A stretch of DNA of 64,000 nt from Heterostelium multicystogenum (Eukaryota > Evosea > Eumycetozoa > Acytosteliales > Acytosteliaceae): positions 1 through 64,000 of the forward strand of contig RCNN01000050.1 in assembly GCA_003667245.1 (NCBI GenBank). The letters are read 5' to 3'. The notes below the pieces were generated by a model that worked only from the letters and a program-made list of their open reading frames with translations, was not told where the DNA came from and searched no databases. Position numbers and translations under genes: made by a program. Of this stretch, positions 33,100 to 45,200 are shown piece by piece (position 1 is the stretch's first letter; every line of letters starts with the position of its first letter).

Positions 33100-33900
33100 T
33101 ACTATCTATCTATCTATTTTTATACAACCACAGAAAACATTTCTATTTTTAAAGATTTCCCATTCATCCCAAGGAATTTTTCTTTTTTAACTAAATCTGT
33201 TTGTTTTCCAAATTTATTAAAAAACAACTTTCACAAAATAATGCAAGAACCAAGTGGACTTTGGGTGTACTCTTATTTCATGATCATATTTACGTGGGTT
33301 GCCAGTTATTAAATAATTACCTGTCAACGAGGTATTTGTCTAGGAGTCTACCGAGAAATGACTGATTATTGTAAGATCAAACATCTAATACACCCAGATA
33401 TGTTGATCAAATAAGATGCATTAAATATTTTTAAACCAATTAGACTAAGCTCTGATAATCTTGTGATTCTTTTCTTTCTTCCAAATGAGGGAAGTAACTG
33501 TTTGGCCATTAAAAGGTTGAAGTCCTTCTTCATTTATCAATCAAGTTTTACTTTAAAATATGATGAAAATTATAATTACAATCATATTCTCTATTTTTAT
33601 TTTTGGTATGCCAAGGTGACCAGATTTATCAATTTTTGGACCCCAATACGGTAGATGCTTTATCAGTCCACAAGTGTATCACATATTACTTTGGCAGGTT
33701 GCTCTTCATCTAATAATTACCAGAAATGGAATTACAATAGTAAAGGACAATTATTATCTTCATGAGGTCAATGCACAGTGTAGTTTATTTACCAATATCA
33801 CAAAAAAATAAAAAAAAAACATAAAAACGAACGAAAGTCACTCCTGGACTGGTATGTCATATGATCATTTTAATTAAGACTGTCTAATTAAATATTAATA
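33100..33900. other. Divergent intergenic region before NSUN5
   Basis: About 800 bp between divergent genes. It has TATC repeats just after the unrecognised gene start, A-rich stretches and no coding signal. A 63-residue reading frame at 33463-33654 shows no similarity I recognise and has noncoding composition. Confidence 0.5.
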
Positions 33901-36230
33901 ATGTGTGACTTTTATATACAAGCATCGGGAGTTATCGATAAGCTACTTCAAAAGAAGGGTAGTATTAAAGGTTTATCATTCCAATCGTCGACTACAGAGT
34001 CGAAGAGTAAGACATGTTATGCTTTGGTTTGCGAAACATTGAAATGTAAAATATAGGAATCGATCTGATCGTTCAGTCGTAGGTTGACTTGTCTAACTAA
34101 CTGAATCATGCAACCACCAGATAAAGAAGTTATTGACGAGCTTTTGGTTATGGTTCCACAGCTGAAGAATGAGAAGATCACAAAGATAAAGTATAGTATG
34201 CTACTTGTTATGATATATGATCTCTTGTTTAGTCAGAGCCAAACTATACAGGGTGGAGGTCATGCCAAGAAGTCGGTCATGGCATTCAAAGTGCAGTTGT
34301 CATCTTCGCTGGCAAGACTCAAGATAAAGCATAAAGTAAGCAATAACATCGATTTGTTGCCTGACTCGATCAGAAACCCTGTTGTGTTGCCTCGTTACGT
34401 TAGAGTTAACACCAATGCTGCTCAGCCAAAAGATATAATCGACGGATTTGTCAAAGAAGGATACCAGCTGAAGGAATACACAAGCAGCTATCTTCCAACA
34501 CTTAAGGATAATAGCAACAAAGTAGATTTTGGTGTCGACAACAAGGTATTCTATCAAGACAATGATTTTAAGGAGATACTTATATTCTCTGGTGTCGTAG
34601 ATCTCCACGATCACGAATATCTACACAGCGGAAAGATCATCCTTCAAGACAAAGCAAGTTGTCTTCCAGCATATATTTTAAATCCACCCAAGAACGTAGT
34701 TTGCATTGATTCTTGCTCAGCACCTGGTAACAAGACATCGTTAATCAGCTCACAGATGTCAAATACAGGAAAGATCTATGCAATTGAAAAGGATCAAAAG
34801 AGAATGAATACACTTGTTAAACTGACCAATCGTTCTCATTGCAAAAGTATCGTATCATATTCTAATTGTTGTTGTGGTTATCACTATCATTTGACTTTGT
34901 TTACTAATCGATAATTATTATTTAGATATTGAAGCTGTGAATGGTAGTTTCTTAGATTTATCACATGATGATCCAAGATTTAGCGATGTACAGTACATCC
35001 TTTGTGATCCATCTTGCTCTGGATCTGGTATTGTCAATCGTTTAGATTATTTGCTGGCCAGCACTACAGGTGGTAATTCAACAGAAGAGAACGATGATAT
35101 AGTAGATGAATTGGTGGCAAATAGTAAGAATAAGAATCTAGTAGATGTTCTTGCCACTACCCAGCTCTCAAAGACGGCATTCAAAAAGACACTCGATAAG
35201 AAAGGAAAGAAACAGTACAAGAAGGATTTGAAAGAAGATAAAAAGAGAAAGCATGAGGAGTTGATGTTGGCAAAGAGAGGAAAGAAACCGGTGGAACCAA
35301 CAAAGCCCGACGAAGAAGTCGAGAATCCAGTCATTACAGAAGCCAAGCGTTTGGAACTTTTGGCTGATTTCCAACTATCGATTATTAGACATGCTTTTGC
35401 TTTTCCATGTGTTAAAAGAGTTGTCTATTCTACATGTTCTATTCATCAAGTTGAAAATGAAGATGTTGTACAGAGAGCTTTGAACGAGTTGAATAAGGAT
35501 AAAGAAACCTGGAGATTGGTCAACATTTCTACCACACTGGACCAACAGCAGAGGCTTATCTCTATTTAAAAATAGTATGTAAATATAGTGGACAGCCTCT
35601 CAATCAAAGATACTAACATCATGATGGGATTTAGGTGAATATTGTTTAAGATTATCACCGGCAAACGATCATACAATAGGATTCTTTGTAGCTTGCTTTG
35701 AGAAGATTGATCCAAAACCAGCCCAAATTAGAAAGTCTTTTACCATCTCACCAACTACTGCAACCAAACTAATTGTAAACAAGAGTCAACAACAACAACA
35801 ACAACAACAACAACCATTGAAATCACAGGATGATATACAAACAGAGATTGAAGATAAATCTGAAGATGAGGAAGAGAATGTGGAAGAAAATGATGATAAT
35901 TTAAGTGAAGATGAGGAGGATGACCAAAATGATGAAAGTTTAGATGAAGAATCAGAAGAAGAAGAAGAGGACGAAGAAGAACAACCAAAGAAGAAGAGAA
36001 GAGATCAAACTCCTCAACAACCAATTAAATTGTGGGCAGATGACGCATTTGCAGGTACAACATTAACAAGAATAATGGATAAAGCAATGAATAAAACAGA
36101 GAATCATATAGTAGCAGCAACAAGAAGAACAAACCCATCATCAAGTAGTACTACAACCAAGAACAGTAATAATACAACTAAAAAGAAGCCAACAGCTACA
36201 CAAACGAATAAGCGCGGTTTTAAGAAATAA
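33901..36230 (+). CDS. nsun5: NSUN5/Rcm1-type 25S/28S rRNA cytosine-5 methyltransferase
   Basis: This is the nucleolar enzyme that methylates C5 of a conserved cytosine in the large rRNA. Exon 1 (33901-34045) encodes FYIQASGVIDKLLQKKGSIK and YALVCETLK. An intron of 75 bp (34046-34120) joins in phase to YKEVIDELLVMVP, matching the human CETQRYSAVLD junction. Exon 2 has LPRYVRVNTNAA, ILQDKASCLPA and motif I DSCSAPGNKTS. After an intron (about 34848-34925) come motif IV YILCDPSCSGSG and motif VI RVVYSTCSIHQVENED with the catalytic Cys. Between IV and VI is a Lys-rich insertion of about 100 residues not seen in animal homologs. One frame change near 35525 and an intron near 35576-35634 lead to CLRLSPANDHTIGFFVACFE. 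A Gln tract, a very acidic segment and a Lys-rich tail (TNKRGFKK) follow. The stop is at 36228-36230. Confidence 0.9.
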
Positions 36231-36310
36231 AACTTAATATACATAAAATATGATACAACTATTATTATTATTTTGATATTAATGGTTTTGGGGATTGGGT
36301 ATTGATAAAG

Positions 36311-38235
36311 TTAATTAGATGATTTGGATCGGTCTCTTTCTTCGTCACTGATTCCGGTGTTGATTGCATCGAGTACGGGAGCATAGTTTTTGTCACCTTT
36401 ATCGGTTGATCTAGCCAAAAGACATCCGATACCAAAGGAAGACTAACCTAAAAAGATAACTCCACAAATAATGATAAACACCAGAGCTACAACTGAGATG
36501 GGAAAGCTTGCCTTTGACTGGAATGTCTACTTCACCACAGATGTCAACATAGTTGTCGGCCCCTGTGAATTTGCAGAAGGTGGCAGCTGGCATCAAGCTG
36601 CAGTAGATGTTGTAATCGTTCAACTGGTTCTCGGGTTTGTCGGTGCTGCTCGAGTTGTCGGTGTCGGTGTTGCCCTGAATGATGATTGGTGTTGGAATGG
36701 TTACCTGTGAATCTGAGCAGAAGATACTTCCACCTTGATAGGCAGTGTTGTATTCAATGGAGGTGTTGCTTATAGTAATACGTGAAGCTTGAGTAAAATA
36801 TAGCACCACCATCAACTGCAGTATTTGTCAGAATGTTGATTCCATCCAATATACCGTTGGATTGACTAAAGAGCAATGCTCCACCCCTGTTGGCAGAGTT
36901 TGCAGTGAAGTTTGATTGGACAATCACGAAAATAGATTCATTGTCCTGATATATTGCTCCTCCTTGGCCCCTCGGCTTTCATTTGAATCGAATGAACAGT
37001 AGGGATACATTGAGTTGACTGGCTGGAGCTACCAAGTTAATTGCACCTCCAGTCTAAGTAAGTACGAGTTAGACTCATTATTAGAATTCCCTCTATTTTT
37101 AAAGTAACTACTTACAACAGCATTGTTAGCATAGAATATTGTTTTATGTATATGAACTTGAGTTTGATGTCCTGAAATAGCTCCTCCAGTCTATGAGTTG
37201 TAAAAGGTTAGCTGTAAAGGGAAGATTAAGGTCAATCAATTTAGCGCTAAACATACAATTGCTTGATTATTGGTGAAATTGCAATGAGTAACACTGGAAT
37301 ATGCAATGTGTTGATAGAGTAAAAGAAGTGCTCCACCCTCATCGCTTGCATAGTTGCTTGTGAAGTTCGAGTGGACTGCATGAACTGAACCTGTGGAAGT
37401 GATTACTGCTCCATCGGAAGCAGAATTTGACAAGAAACTACAACGATCAATTCTGACCATTCCAAGAACTGCATCAATTACACCACCAGAGTTGGTTGCA
37501 TTGTTCGAAATGAATTGTGAGTCGGATACATTAGCAACGATTCTTGATAGATTGGCATTGTCAGGCGAGATTGAATTCAAGGTCAATTGAAAGACACCTC
37601 CATTGTTGGCTGATCCAGAGTTGGAGAAACTGCAATTGCTTACATTCAACACAAATGTAGTATTGGTGATATCGGCACTTACAACTCTGTTTATGAAATG
37701 GTTGGAATGAGCATGATGGAATATCCAAAAGGGGTGTGTTGTGTTGGACTCTAACTTCTACTTACGATCCACCCTTTTGGTGTCAGATTATTGGCGACAT
37801 AAAAGTTTTGGAAATTGATTGATGACAAGCTGAGTTGTGTCAAAATGGATGGATTCGATCCAGATGGTTCAGAGATGGTAAAATAAACGTAATTGATCTC
37901 CGCTAAATGTTGTTTCTGTGTTATTTCCGACTAGATTCAAAGTCATTCCGAAAATATCGAGATTGGTGTTTCCGGTGCTATTGTAGACACCCGACGATAT
38001 CTGAATGGTCAGATTCAATGTTGTCAAATCTATATTCTGCGCCTTGAGAGAATTGAAGACTCCCCCAATAGAATTGCAAGGCGAAGCTTCATCGCAACAT
38101 AGGCTGTTGACATCGCTGACATTCGACGACAAGTAGCATGTCTTGTCTGTCAGTGTCGATTGGGTACTTCCAACATCAACACCATAAAAAAAATAGATAT
38201 ACAAATAATAAATAGATAAATACAAGTTTGGACAT
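36311..38235 (-). CDS. Type I membrane protein with pectin-lyase/PMP-like beta-helix repeats
   Basis: ATG at 38235 starts a signal peptide (MSKLVFIYLLFVYLFF) that runs into VDVGSTQST after one surplus T in an eight-T run (about 38193-38200). The ectodomain has CYLSSNVSDVNSLCCDEASP, then TLNLTIQISSGVYNSTGNTN. About eight beta-helix repeats follow, built on CxFxxNxAxxxGGAI-like units, for example DSQFISNNATNSGGVID, RCSFLSNSASDGAVI, SNFTSNYASDEGGALLLL and HCNFTNNQAI. A helix (ISVVALVFIIICGVIFL) precedes a cytoplasmic tail LLARSTDKGDKNYAPVLDA ending at 36311-36313. Short introns lie near 37680-37760, 37195-37255 and 37060-37115, with several frame changes. Such proteins are a common surface family in dictyostelids; ligand and role are unknown. 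Confidence 0.7.
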
Positions 38236-38592
38236 GATTTTATTTGTTTAATTCCAAAAAAATCACACAACTTAAAATAACCCTTGTTTTTATTAGATTA
38301 GTGAAATCAATCAATCATGCAACCCCATTCTCATAAAAATTGGACCACTGCACCCATAGTCAAATGTACCCACTCTTTGGGTTGACGTGATTGATTTGTT
38401 TTATTAATATTTATTTTTGATTTTTTTTAATTTCCATTTTGGCATTTCTTTGCACATCCAAACTTAAATGTGTTTATCGGTTTCAATCAATCCAATCTTG
38501 ATTGATAATCCAAGTAAATTCTGGGGTGAAAGATAAACATGATGTAATCACAATACATAAGGGAAATTGGTCAAATATGCATCAGTCCATCA
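38236..38592. other. Intergenic region
   Basis: About 360 bp between the beta-helix gene start and the SDR gene stop. It contains T-rich DNA with no feature beyond probable promoter and 3' UTR. Confidence 0.45.
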
Positions 38593-39529
38593 CTATTGAT
38601 TCTTCTTGTTAGTATCTAGAAGTGATTTTAGTTTCTGGAGACCAAACTTCTTTGTAAATACAAAATCGGTAATGAAAGTAGGTACAAATATTAAGATTTG
38701 GAATAATGTTGAAAAGTGGACCATATGCAAACTTTGCTGGTGGATTTGTTTTAAGTAGTTGAGCTACAGTAACTTCGGCAAACTGTTTTGCTGGAATACT
38801 GTTGTCTTGAGAGATCGTTGATCTCATTAAAATAAAGTCTTTAATTTGGTGATAAATGGTATTGTCAAGCTGGGACTTTAGTGTATCTTTAGAGTTGTTG
38901 GCCAACTCTGATTTGATGGAACCTGGCATCACAGTAACAACCTTTATGTTAAATGGTGCAAGTTCCATACGTAGAGAGTCAGACCAAGAATTGACAGCAG
39001 CTTTGCTTGCACAGTATAGTCCATCAAAAGGAGTCGTAACGAGACCGGATATACTACTAATATTGGCAATAACTCCAGACCTTTTCTCAACCATATGTTT
39101 ACAAACCTCTTTAGTTACATCAATTGTACCAAAAAATTGGTGTCAAATAATCTTCTATAATCTTTATCCGGAATCTCTATGATTGGACCATAAATATTGA
39201 TACCAGCATTATTAATAAGCATATCAATTCGGCCCTCTTCACTTATAATCCTATCGACTGCTACCTAAGTATCAAGTTTAACTAAACATTAGCACTGAGA
39301 GACTACCATTATCATAAAAAAAAGGACATACCTTAATTGATGATTTATCTATAACATCCAATTGAATTGGACAAACTCTGTCTGTTTTCAGATGTTGGAT
39401 TGAGCTTAAATTCCTGGCAGAAGCATACACTTTGAGGTTGGGATATTTCTCCATTGCTTTTACAATTTCAGCACCTATACCAGTAGAGGTACCAGTAACC
39501 AATACAATTCTTTGTTCGAACAGTGACAT
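38593..39529 (-). CDS. Short-chain dehydrogenase/reductase (Ayr1/HSD-like)
   Basis: A classical SDR. The Rossmann start is MSLFEQRIVLVTGTSTGIGA (TGxxxGIG), then the cofactor strand VYASARNLSSI and QLDVIDKSS. After an intron (about 39265-39340) comes RIDMLINNAGINIYGP (NNAG), then VIANISSISGLVTTPFDGLY with the catalytic Ser, YCASKAAV (YxxxK) and VMPGSIKSEL. The Arg in ASAR after the second strand suggests NADPH. The C-terminal RSTISQDNSIPAKQFAEVTV and LKTNPPAKFAYG resemble yeast Ayr1 (1-acyldihydroxyacetone-phosphate reductase) and related lipid or steroid reductases. Frame changes occur at about 39130 and 38680; the corrected tail FVFTKKFGLQKLKSLLDTNK ends at 38593-38595. Substrate is inferred only. 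Confidence 0.85.
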
Positions 39530-39847
39530 AGTACAATGATCTTGTATAATTAATATTGTATAATTAAAAAATGAAATTCACATGATTCAGCTTTAGGTTT
39601 AAGGGGGGTAAATCTTCCAAGAGCCCAAATTACTTCCCATCATGATTTTTTGTTTTTATTCCCATTATAGTAATCAATTATAGGGTCATCATGATTCATT
39701 CAATGAATAAATAAATTATTTATTTTAACAATCGAGCTAGCTATTCTACTTTGTATTATTAAATTCTATAATTATTATATGCATATCAATTCACCTTGTT
39801 GGGGAATGACTACGCTTATACCGGTTGGATTGTATTCAGTTAGCTCC

Positions 39848-42217
39848 TTATAAATAATTTGTCGAATCGTCAATCTGTTTGGAGGTGTTTTGGTTAACCA
39901 TTGGCTTGATGTGTTGAATGATCAATTTAACATGATTCAAGTTGTTTGTCTTTGGGATGGTTTGTACAGACATATCGAGTAATTGGTGAAGCAGTGGCTG
40001 AATATCTTTGGGGCGCAAGTGTCCAAAGAGACTGGCATCAGTTGCATTATTTGGGAATGAACATTCTAAAAAGATAGCTTTTAATTTATCAATCTTTACT
40101 TTTCTCCACACATTCTAAAGAGATTAGATCTAGTTAGTTATTGAATTGTAACAAAAGGAAGCCAATAGTTTTATACTTACATAAATTCTTTGTTGCCAAT
40201 CACAATTGTAGTTACCACTTGGAACACCTGTATCTGAGAAAAAAAATTATTTGTTCTCCAGTACCTTTATCAGTGAAGAGGAATGAAGTTGAAAGAATAT
40301 CATTGTGACATGTTTCAAATGGAATCATTTCCATGGTTGTTGGGAAGTATCCATTTAAAGCTTGTTTTTGAGTTTCATTTAGAAATACCAATTGTGACAA
40401 GTCATAGTTTTGTGCAATGTCAACAGCATAGTAATCATATCTACCAAACTATATTAAGAATTGATTATTCAATGAATGTTAGGAGTGTTATTGTATCTTG
40501 ATTTTATATGAATATCAACATACACCTGGTAAGTTAGGCCAAATTACATTGTTAAATAAATTTGTTTTGATGGCATTAACAGTGGAATGCAGTCCCACTA
40601 TTGCTTTCTTTTTCAAGATGTTTTGACTGGAACCAATGGAAATGGTTGGATCCAATATAGCCTTAACCATACCTAGAAGACCACCTTCAATGGGTGGTTG
40701 CATCTCGAGAGCTGACGATGGTAAGTAGTCTTCCGGACTTGCTTCGATTAATCCGTTGATGTGATCAAGATGTGAGTGGCCAATGAAATAGCCAAGAATA
40801 TGGTTTCTGATGAACCATGCCACTTGTTGGTCGATCTGAGTAGCCCACACTGGGAAAGTGATGTTGATAAGATTGTTGTAATTTCTATTGCTGATGAATC
40901 TTGCAATTCCTGTCCAGAGAGTTCCAGCATCAAGCGAGATAAAATACATTGGAACCTTTCTTGGTTAATAAAAAAGAGGACAAGTTTCCTTCGTCGAGTC
41001 CACCAGCAGTACCTAGTGGAATGGTAATAAAAGAGGATTTCTTGCACGCTGGTGATTGCAATCCCGTTAGTTTCTTGTTTTGTCATTTTGATTCTGTCGT
41101 GTTTAGGTATAAAGTTTTTGTGATAGTGGTGGTTGTTGTTTAGTTGATCGTGATATTTACCCAAGTCATTGGAATACATATTATATGGATTTTCTAAAGA
41201 CTGTTGTTTGTTGTCAAAAGATGAAAATTCAGTGTTAGGATTATATTTATAGTTGGAGTTTTGGAAAGGAGGTGCAGGATAGGGAGTAGAAGATGGAGAT
41301 TCGGTTAGGTACACAATCGAAGGAGGAGCGTTATTTTTCATATGATCAATGGGAGTGGGAGTATTTTGAATATTGTCATTAGATAGAGGAGCAGGAATAT
41401 TGTTTGGATAGTAGTTTTTAGAATTTATCATTTTATCCGCCTGAGGTGTGTAGTGAAGTTCTGACGAGTGATCCTTTATGGGTGCAGATGGTGGAGAAGG
41501 TGATGGAATAGTGGGTTGTGGTTGGGGTTGAAGTGGAGCGTAGTGTGCTTGTGATTGTGATGGTGTTGGGGTGTTTGGCTCTTGAGTTGGTTGATCAGTG
41601 ACTTTGAATGGTGTTTGAGTGGGTGGAATGTTTTGTATTGGTGATGAAACTGGAGCAATATTTGGTTGTTGAGAATTCACAACTGGAATAGTATGTTGTG
41701 GATTCTCACTTTTGTCAGAATCATCATGATGTGAAGATGTATCAAGAGAATTAGAGGAGGGTGTATGTTTCAGATCATTTTCAAAAGAAGACAACTCAGA
41801 GTTAGAATTAGAATTAGCATTAGTATTACTAGGGAGAGAGGAGGTAGAGAGCGGAGTAGAGGTAGGAGTAGGAGGGGAAGAATAAGAATTAGAAGTAGGA
41901 GAAAGAGAAGCAGAGTAAGATGGTTCAGAAGTGGAAGGTTTAGAGGATGGAGTAGCTTTCGAGGAAGGATTAGGTTTGGGGGTAGAGGGTGGGTATGTGG
42001 ACTTATAGTTTGGTGAGTAAGGGGAGGCAGGATAAGGGTAAGTATTATATTTAGAAGGAGGAGAGTTTAGAGGTTGATAGGTAGAAGGGATAGGCTTATG
42101 AGGAGAGGAATTGCTGGTACTTGCTCGTGAGGGAATTTCACATTTGGCTATAGTATGAATATTTAATATAATAAATAAAATAAAAACTATATACAGATTT
42201 CTGGTGAATTATTCCAT
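39848..42217 (-). CDS. Class II cyclic-nucleotide phosphodiesterase (PdsA/Pde7-like), long Pro/Ser-rich N-terminus
   Basis: The catalytic half carries the class II signature GHSHLDHINGL (HxHLDH, metal-binding). Around it lie ITIPLGTAGGLDEGNLSSFL, FISLDAGTLWTGIARFISN, FPVWATQIDQQVAWFI, FGRYDYYAVDIA and LKAIFLECSFPN. It is closest to the secreted dictyostelid cAMP phosphodiesterases PdsA and Pde7, which shape extracellular cAMP pulses. The 5' end encodes a hydrophobic signal-like segment (NLYIVFILFIILNIHTIA) and then KCEIPSRAST. It is followed by about 370 residues of Pro/Ser/Asn/Gln-rich low complexity (PPTQTPFKVTDQPTQEPN and similar) before the enzyme domain, which D. discoideum PdsA lacks. 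A TAA two codons after the ATG at 42215-42217 implies an indel or another start. Frame changes occur near 41075 and 40955. Introns lie near 40440-40525, 40237 and 40115-40180. Exact paralog unresolved. Confidence 0.83.
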
Positions 42218-45200
42218 AAGAACTATTAGATCTATGAATTTATCAATTGGAAATTGATTTCTTAGACTTACCTAAATTTAATTAATTGGTACATGGTAAA
42301 TTGGATCATGTGAACCCGATTTCTGATCGAACAGCAGTATGGATGATCTAGATGATAAATAATTCTCTACAATTGTGTTTTGTAATGATTGACTCTATAA
42401 TTAGTTTGGATTGGTTATTTATAGGACAGAGAGAATATTTGGTGAATCGATAAAATATTATCAGCCAAATGAGTTTGGTAACAATGCTATCGGATGGTTG
42501 ACAAAATTGATTGATTGAGGTTGGAAATGGATTTGGAATTGTGGAAAGTGTATTTGAAGGATGGAAATAAAATGTGTTTTGGTTATTGACTTTTTAACAT
42601 TTATGTAGAGAGTGACAGGGTGTTGTGAAGTTGATATAGTGTAGAATGCTTCCAAAGTGGATTGACAGGTTGAGATGTAAAAAATTCAAAACTCCAGCCT
42701 GGAAAGAAGGACTGAATTATTTAAGTGAGGTTTCTCAGAGAGAGTAATGACAACAATTGGCTATGAATTACAAATTGGTGAAAGTGCAATGGTTTGATGA
42801 ATGAAGTTGAATAACTATAACTATTTAGAGAAAACAAATTTTGGAAAATTCATTTTTAACAGATATTAAACGTTTAATTTCCAATTTGTTTTGTTTTGCT
42901 TTTAATTTGATTATTGTTGGTGTTGTTGATGTTGTTGTTGTTAAAAATTGTTTTTGGATTTGGTTCTAATTGATTTATTGATTTATTGATTTATTGATTG
43001 TTGGATTGTGATTAATTTGATGATAAATATGACTTGTTGTTGTTGTTGTTGTTGCAGTAGTGGTTCCATTGTGGTATTGGTTTCTAACATTTGATAACTC
43101 ATATCTAAAATATAGTGGAGTGTACTATATATATATGGAAATGGTGCAGATTGATTGTTGTTGGTATTATTTTATTGGTGGTTGATCACATTGTTATTGA
43201 ACATTCAGATCTGCTTTTGGTGATGAGTAAATAGTGAGTTGTGGTGAGTCAAGCATATCTGTGTAACAAAATAATACATAATTGGTAATTGGTGGGAGTG
43301 GGGTGATGTGAGTAAAAACTTGTGGGGTATTAAGAGAATTGTGGTAAATAGAAACTGTCTTGGTGATCATTAAAATATGTTGGCTTTTATCAACATCATC
43401 AAATGCAAGTGATAAAATAAAATAAAATAAAACAATTAAAAATTGGAAGAGCAACTACAGTTTCAATATTAATACTAACAATAATGCTAATATTGAACAC
43501 ACACACAGATTTAATTAGTAGTTTTTTGATTTAATTTAATTTATTTGTTGGGAACATCAACAACATCTACAAATCTAATGAAAAGAAGAAGGATACCATT
43601 CACACCCAACAACTAAAACATGAATTATTTGTAGAAAATGTAAATCACTTTCAAAGTGGAAAAGCGTATAAATAGATAGAAGTGATGATGTGCAATGCCC
43701 GCACGCACGAATGTACGAAAGAAAATGCATTATTAGGTTGTGTTTAAATTTAAAATTTAAAATTTAAAATAGAAACCATCCACGACATTTATCAATAACT
43801 CCAACAACAAGAGGTATAACACCAACAGAAGCACATCGACAACAGCAATAACTAATGCATCATGCGAATAACCCCAGGATGGAATGGTTAATCAAGTTAA
43901 CATAGTAAGGTAACTGTAGAAACATTTGTAACAATTGTTTTGGATGGGTTGAAACTAATAATTACCTAATGTGAAGGTCAGGGACGGATGCTCTGGTGAA
44001 CTAGTTTTAGGATGGGTGGATTCCTTTCTTTTCTTAATTATAAAATTATAATTGTATTATTATGATGATTCTAATTATTATTTAGTTGCTATTGTTATTG
44101 ATGATTCTTGTTATTACTACTAATAATAGGTTATAATTGAATAACTTTACTATCTTCTTTTACTTCTATGCGGAAATATAATAAATTTTGGTAAACCAGA
44201 TCAACTATTTTATTTTCCTAAGCAGAGAAAAAGATTAGCATCGAATGAAAGAGTTTAATTTGAAAAAGATAAATAAAACGAACTAATTATCGTATTTGGG
44301 ACAAACAATTACTTTAAGTTAATATTATTGTAAGATTGTTAGACTCGAATTTTGAATTTAAAATATGATGCGAACTAAAATTAGATATCGTATCTGGTTA
44401 AATTTATTGGCTTGTTGGATAAAGATAATTTTAATTGTTTGTCGAATAAACATTCATGATAGGTAATCAACTCTATTATTATTGGGTGATAATGATTATG
44501 ATGATTATGATGATACGATTATAATAGTTAATTATAATATAATGTATAATTAATTTTAATTTGATTGACAACTTGGATACGATTGGAAATTCGAATGAGA
44601 GTAATAATTATCTAATGGAATTCTTATTAATATAATTTATATTTTTATTTATTAATTAATTATTATTAATATTAATACTATTATTAATACAATTTCTTTC
44701 AATTTTTTTAATATATTATGTTATATTATATTACTATTACTACTATTATTACTATTACTATTATTATTATTATTATTATTTGTTAAAGGTTATTTTTGTT
44801 GGTTGATTGATAATGATTATGATTATGAAATTATTGAAATTAATTATTAATAATATGAATGTTTTAATTTGTTAATGATGGTAATTAGTATAGATGTCGG
44901 AATTAGTAATTTCAGTTATGATGATAGAATTAATATATCGATTGAATTATAGAGTGATTTAGATTGATTGGTATTGAAACATCAGTCCAACAACAACAAC
45001 CATAATAATAATAATAATCATAAAATGTCATTAATTTACTTGTACTATATCTTTGATTGACTGAGTTGACTTTAATAGTACTGTTTTTGAGAATAATAAT
45101 TTAATAACATAATATAGTTCTTACTTTTATTATTAGCATTGTTTATTTCTTATTGTTTGTGGGTAAACAAATGATAGATGGCTGGCAAGTGGATCACAAC

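Noticed and set aside
35755..36024. Antisense Leu/Val-rich frame over the NSUN5 tail
   Set aside because: It mirrors the acidic/Gln codon repeats of the sense gene; no ATG-linked evidence.
36311..38235. Bacterial horizontal transfer as the source of the beta-helix repeats
   Set aside because: The gene has introns, a eukaryotic signal peptide and membrane helix, and host-like base composition; such proteins are a native dictyostelid family.
41476..41490. TTATGGGT (reverse DUSE consensus)
   Set aside because: It lies in the coding low-complexity part of the phosphodiesterase and is explained by Pro/Ile codons.
43194..43454. Possible small secreted protein inside the gene desert (minus strand)
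   Set aside because: The frame begins with TTG rather than ATG, its hydrophobic start is just A/T-rich DNA, and no family resemblance is seen. It could only be an exon.
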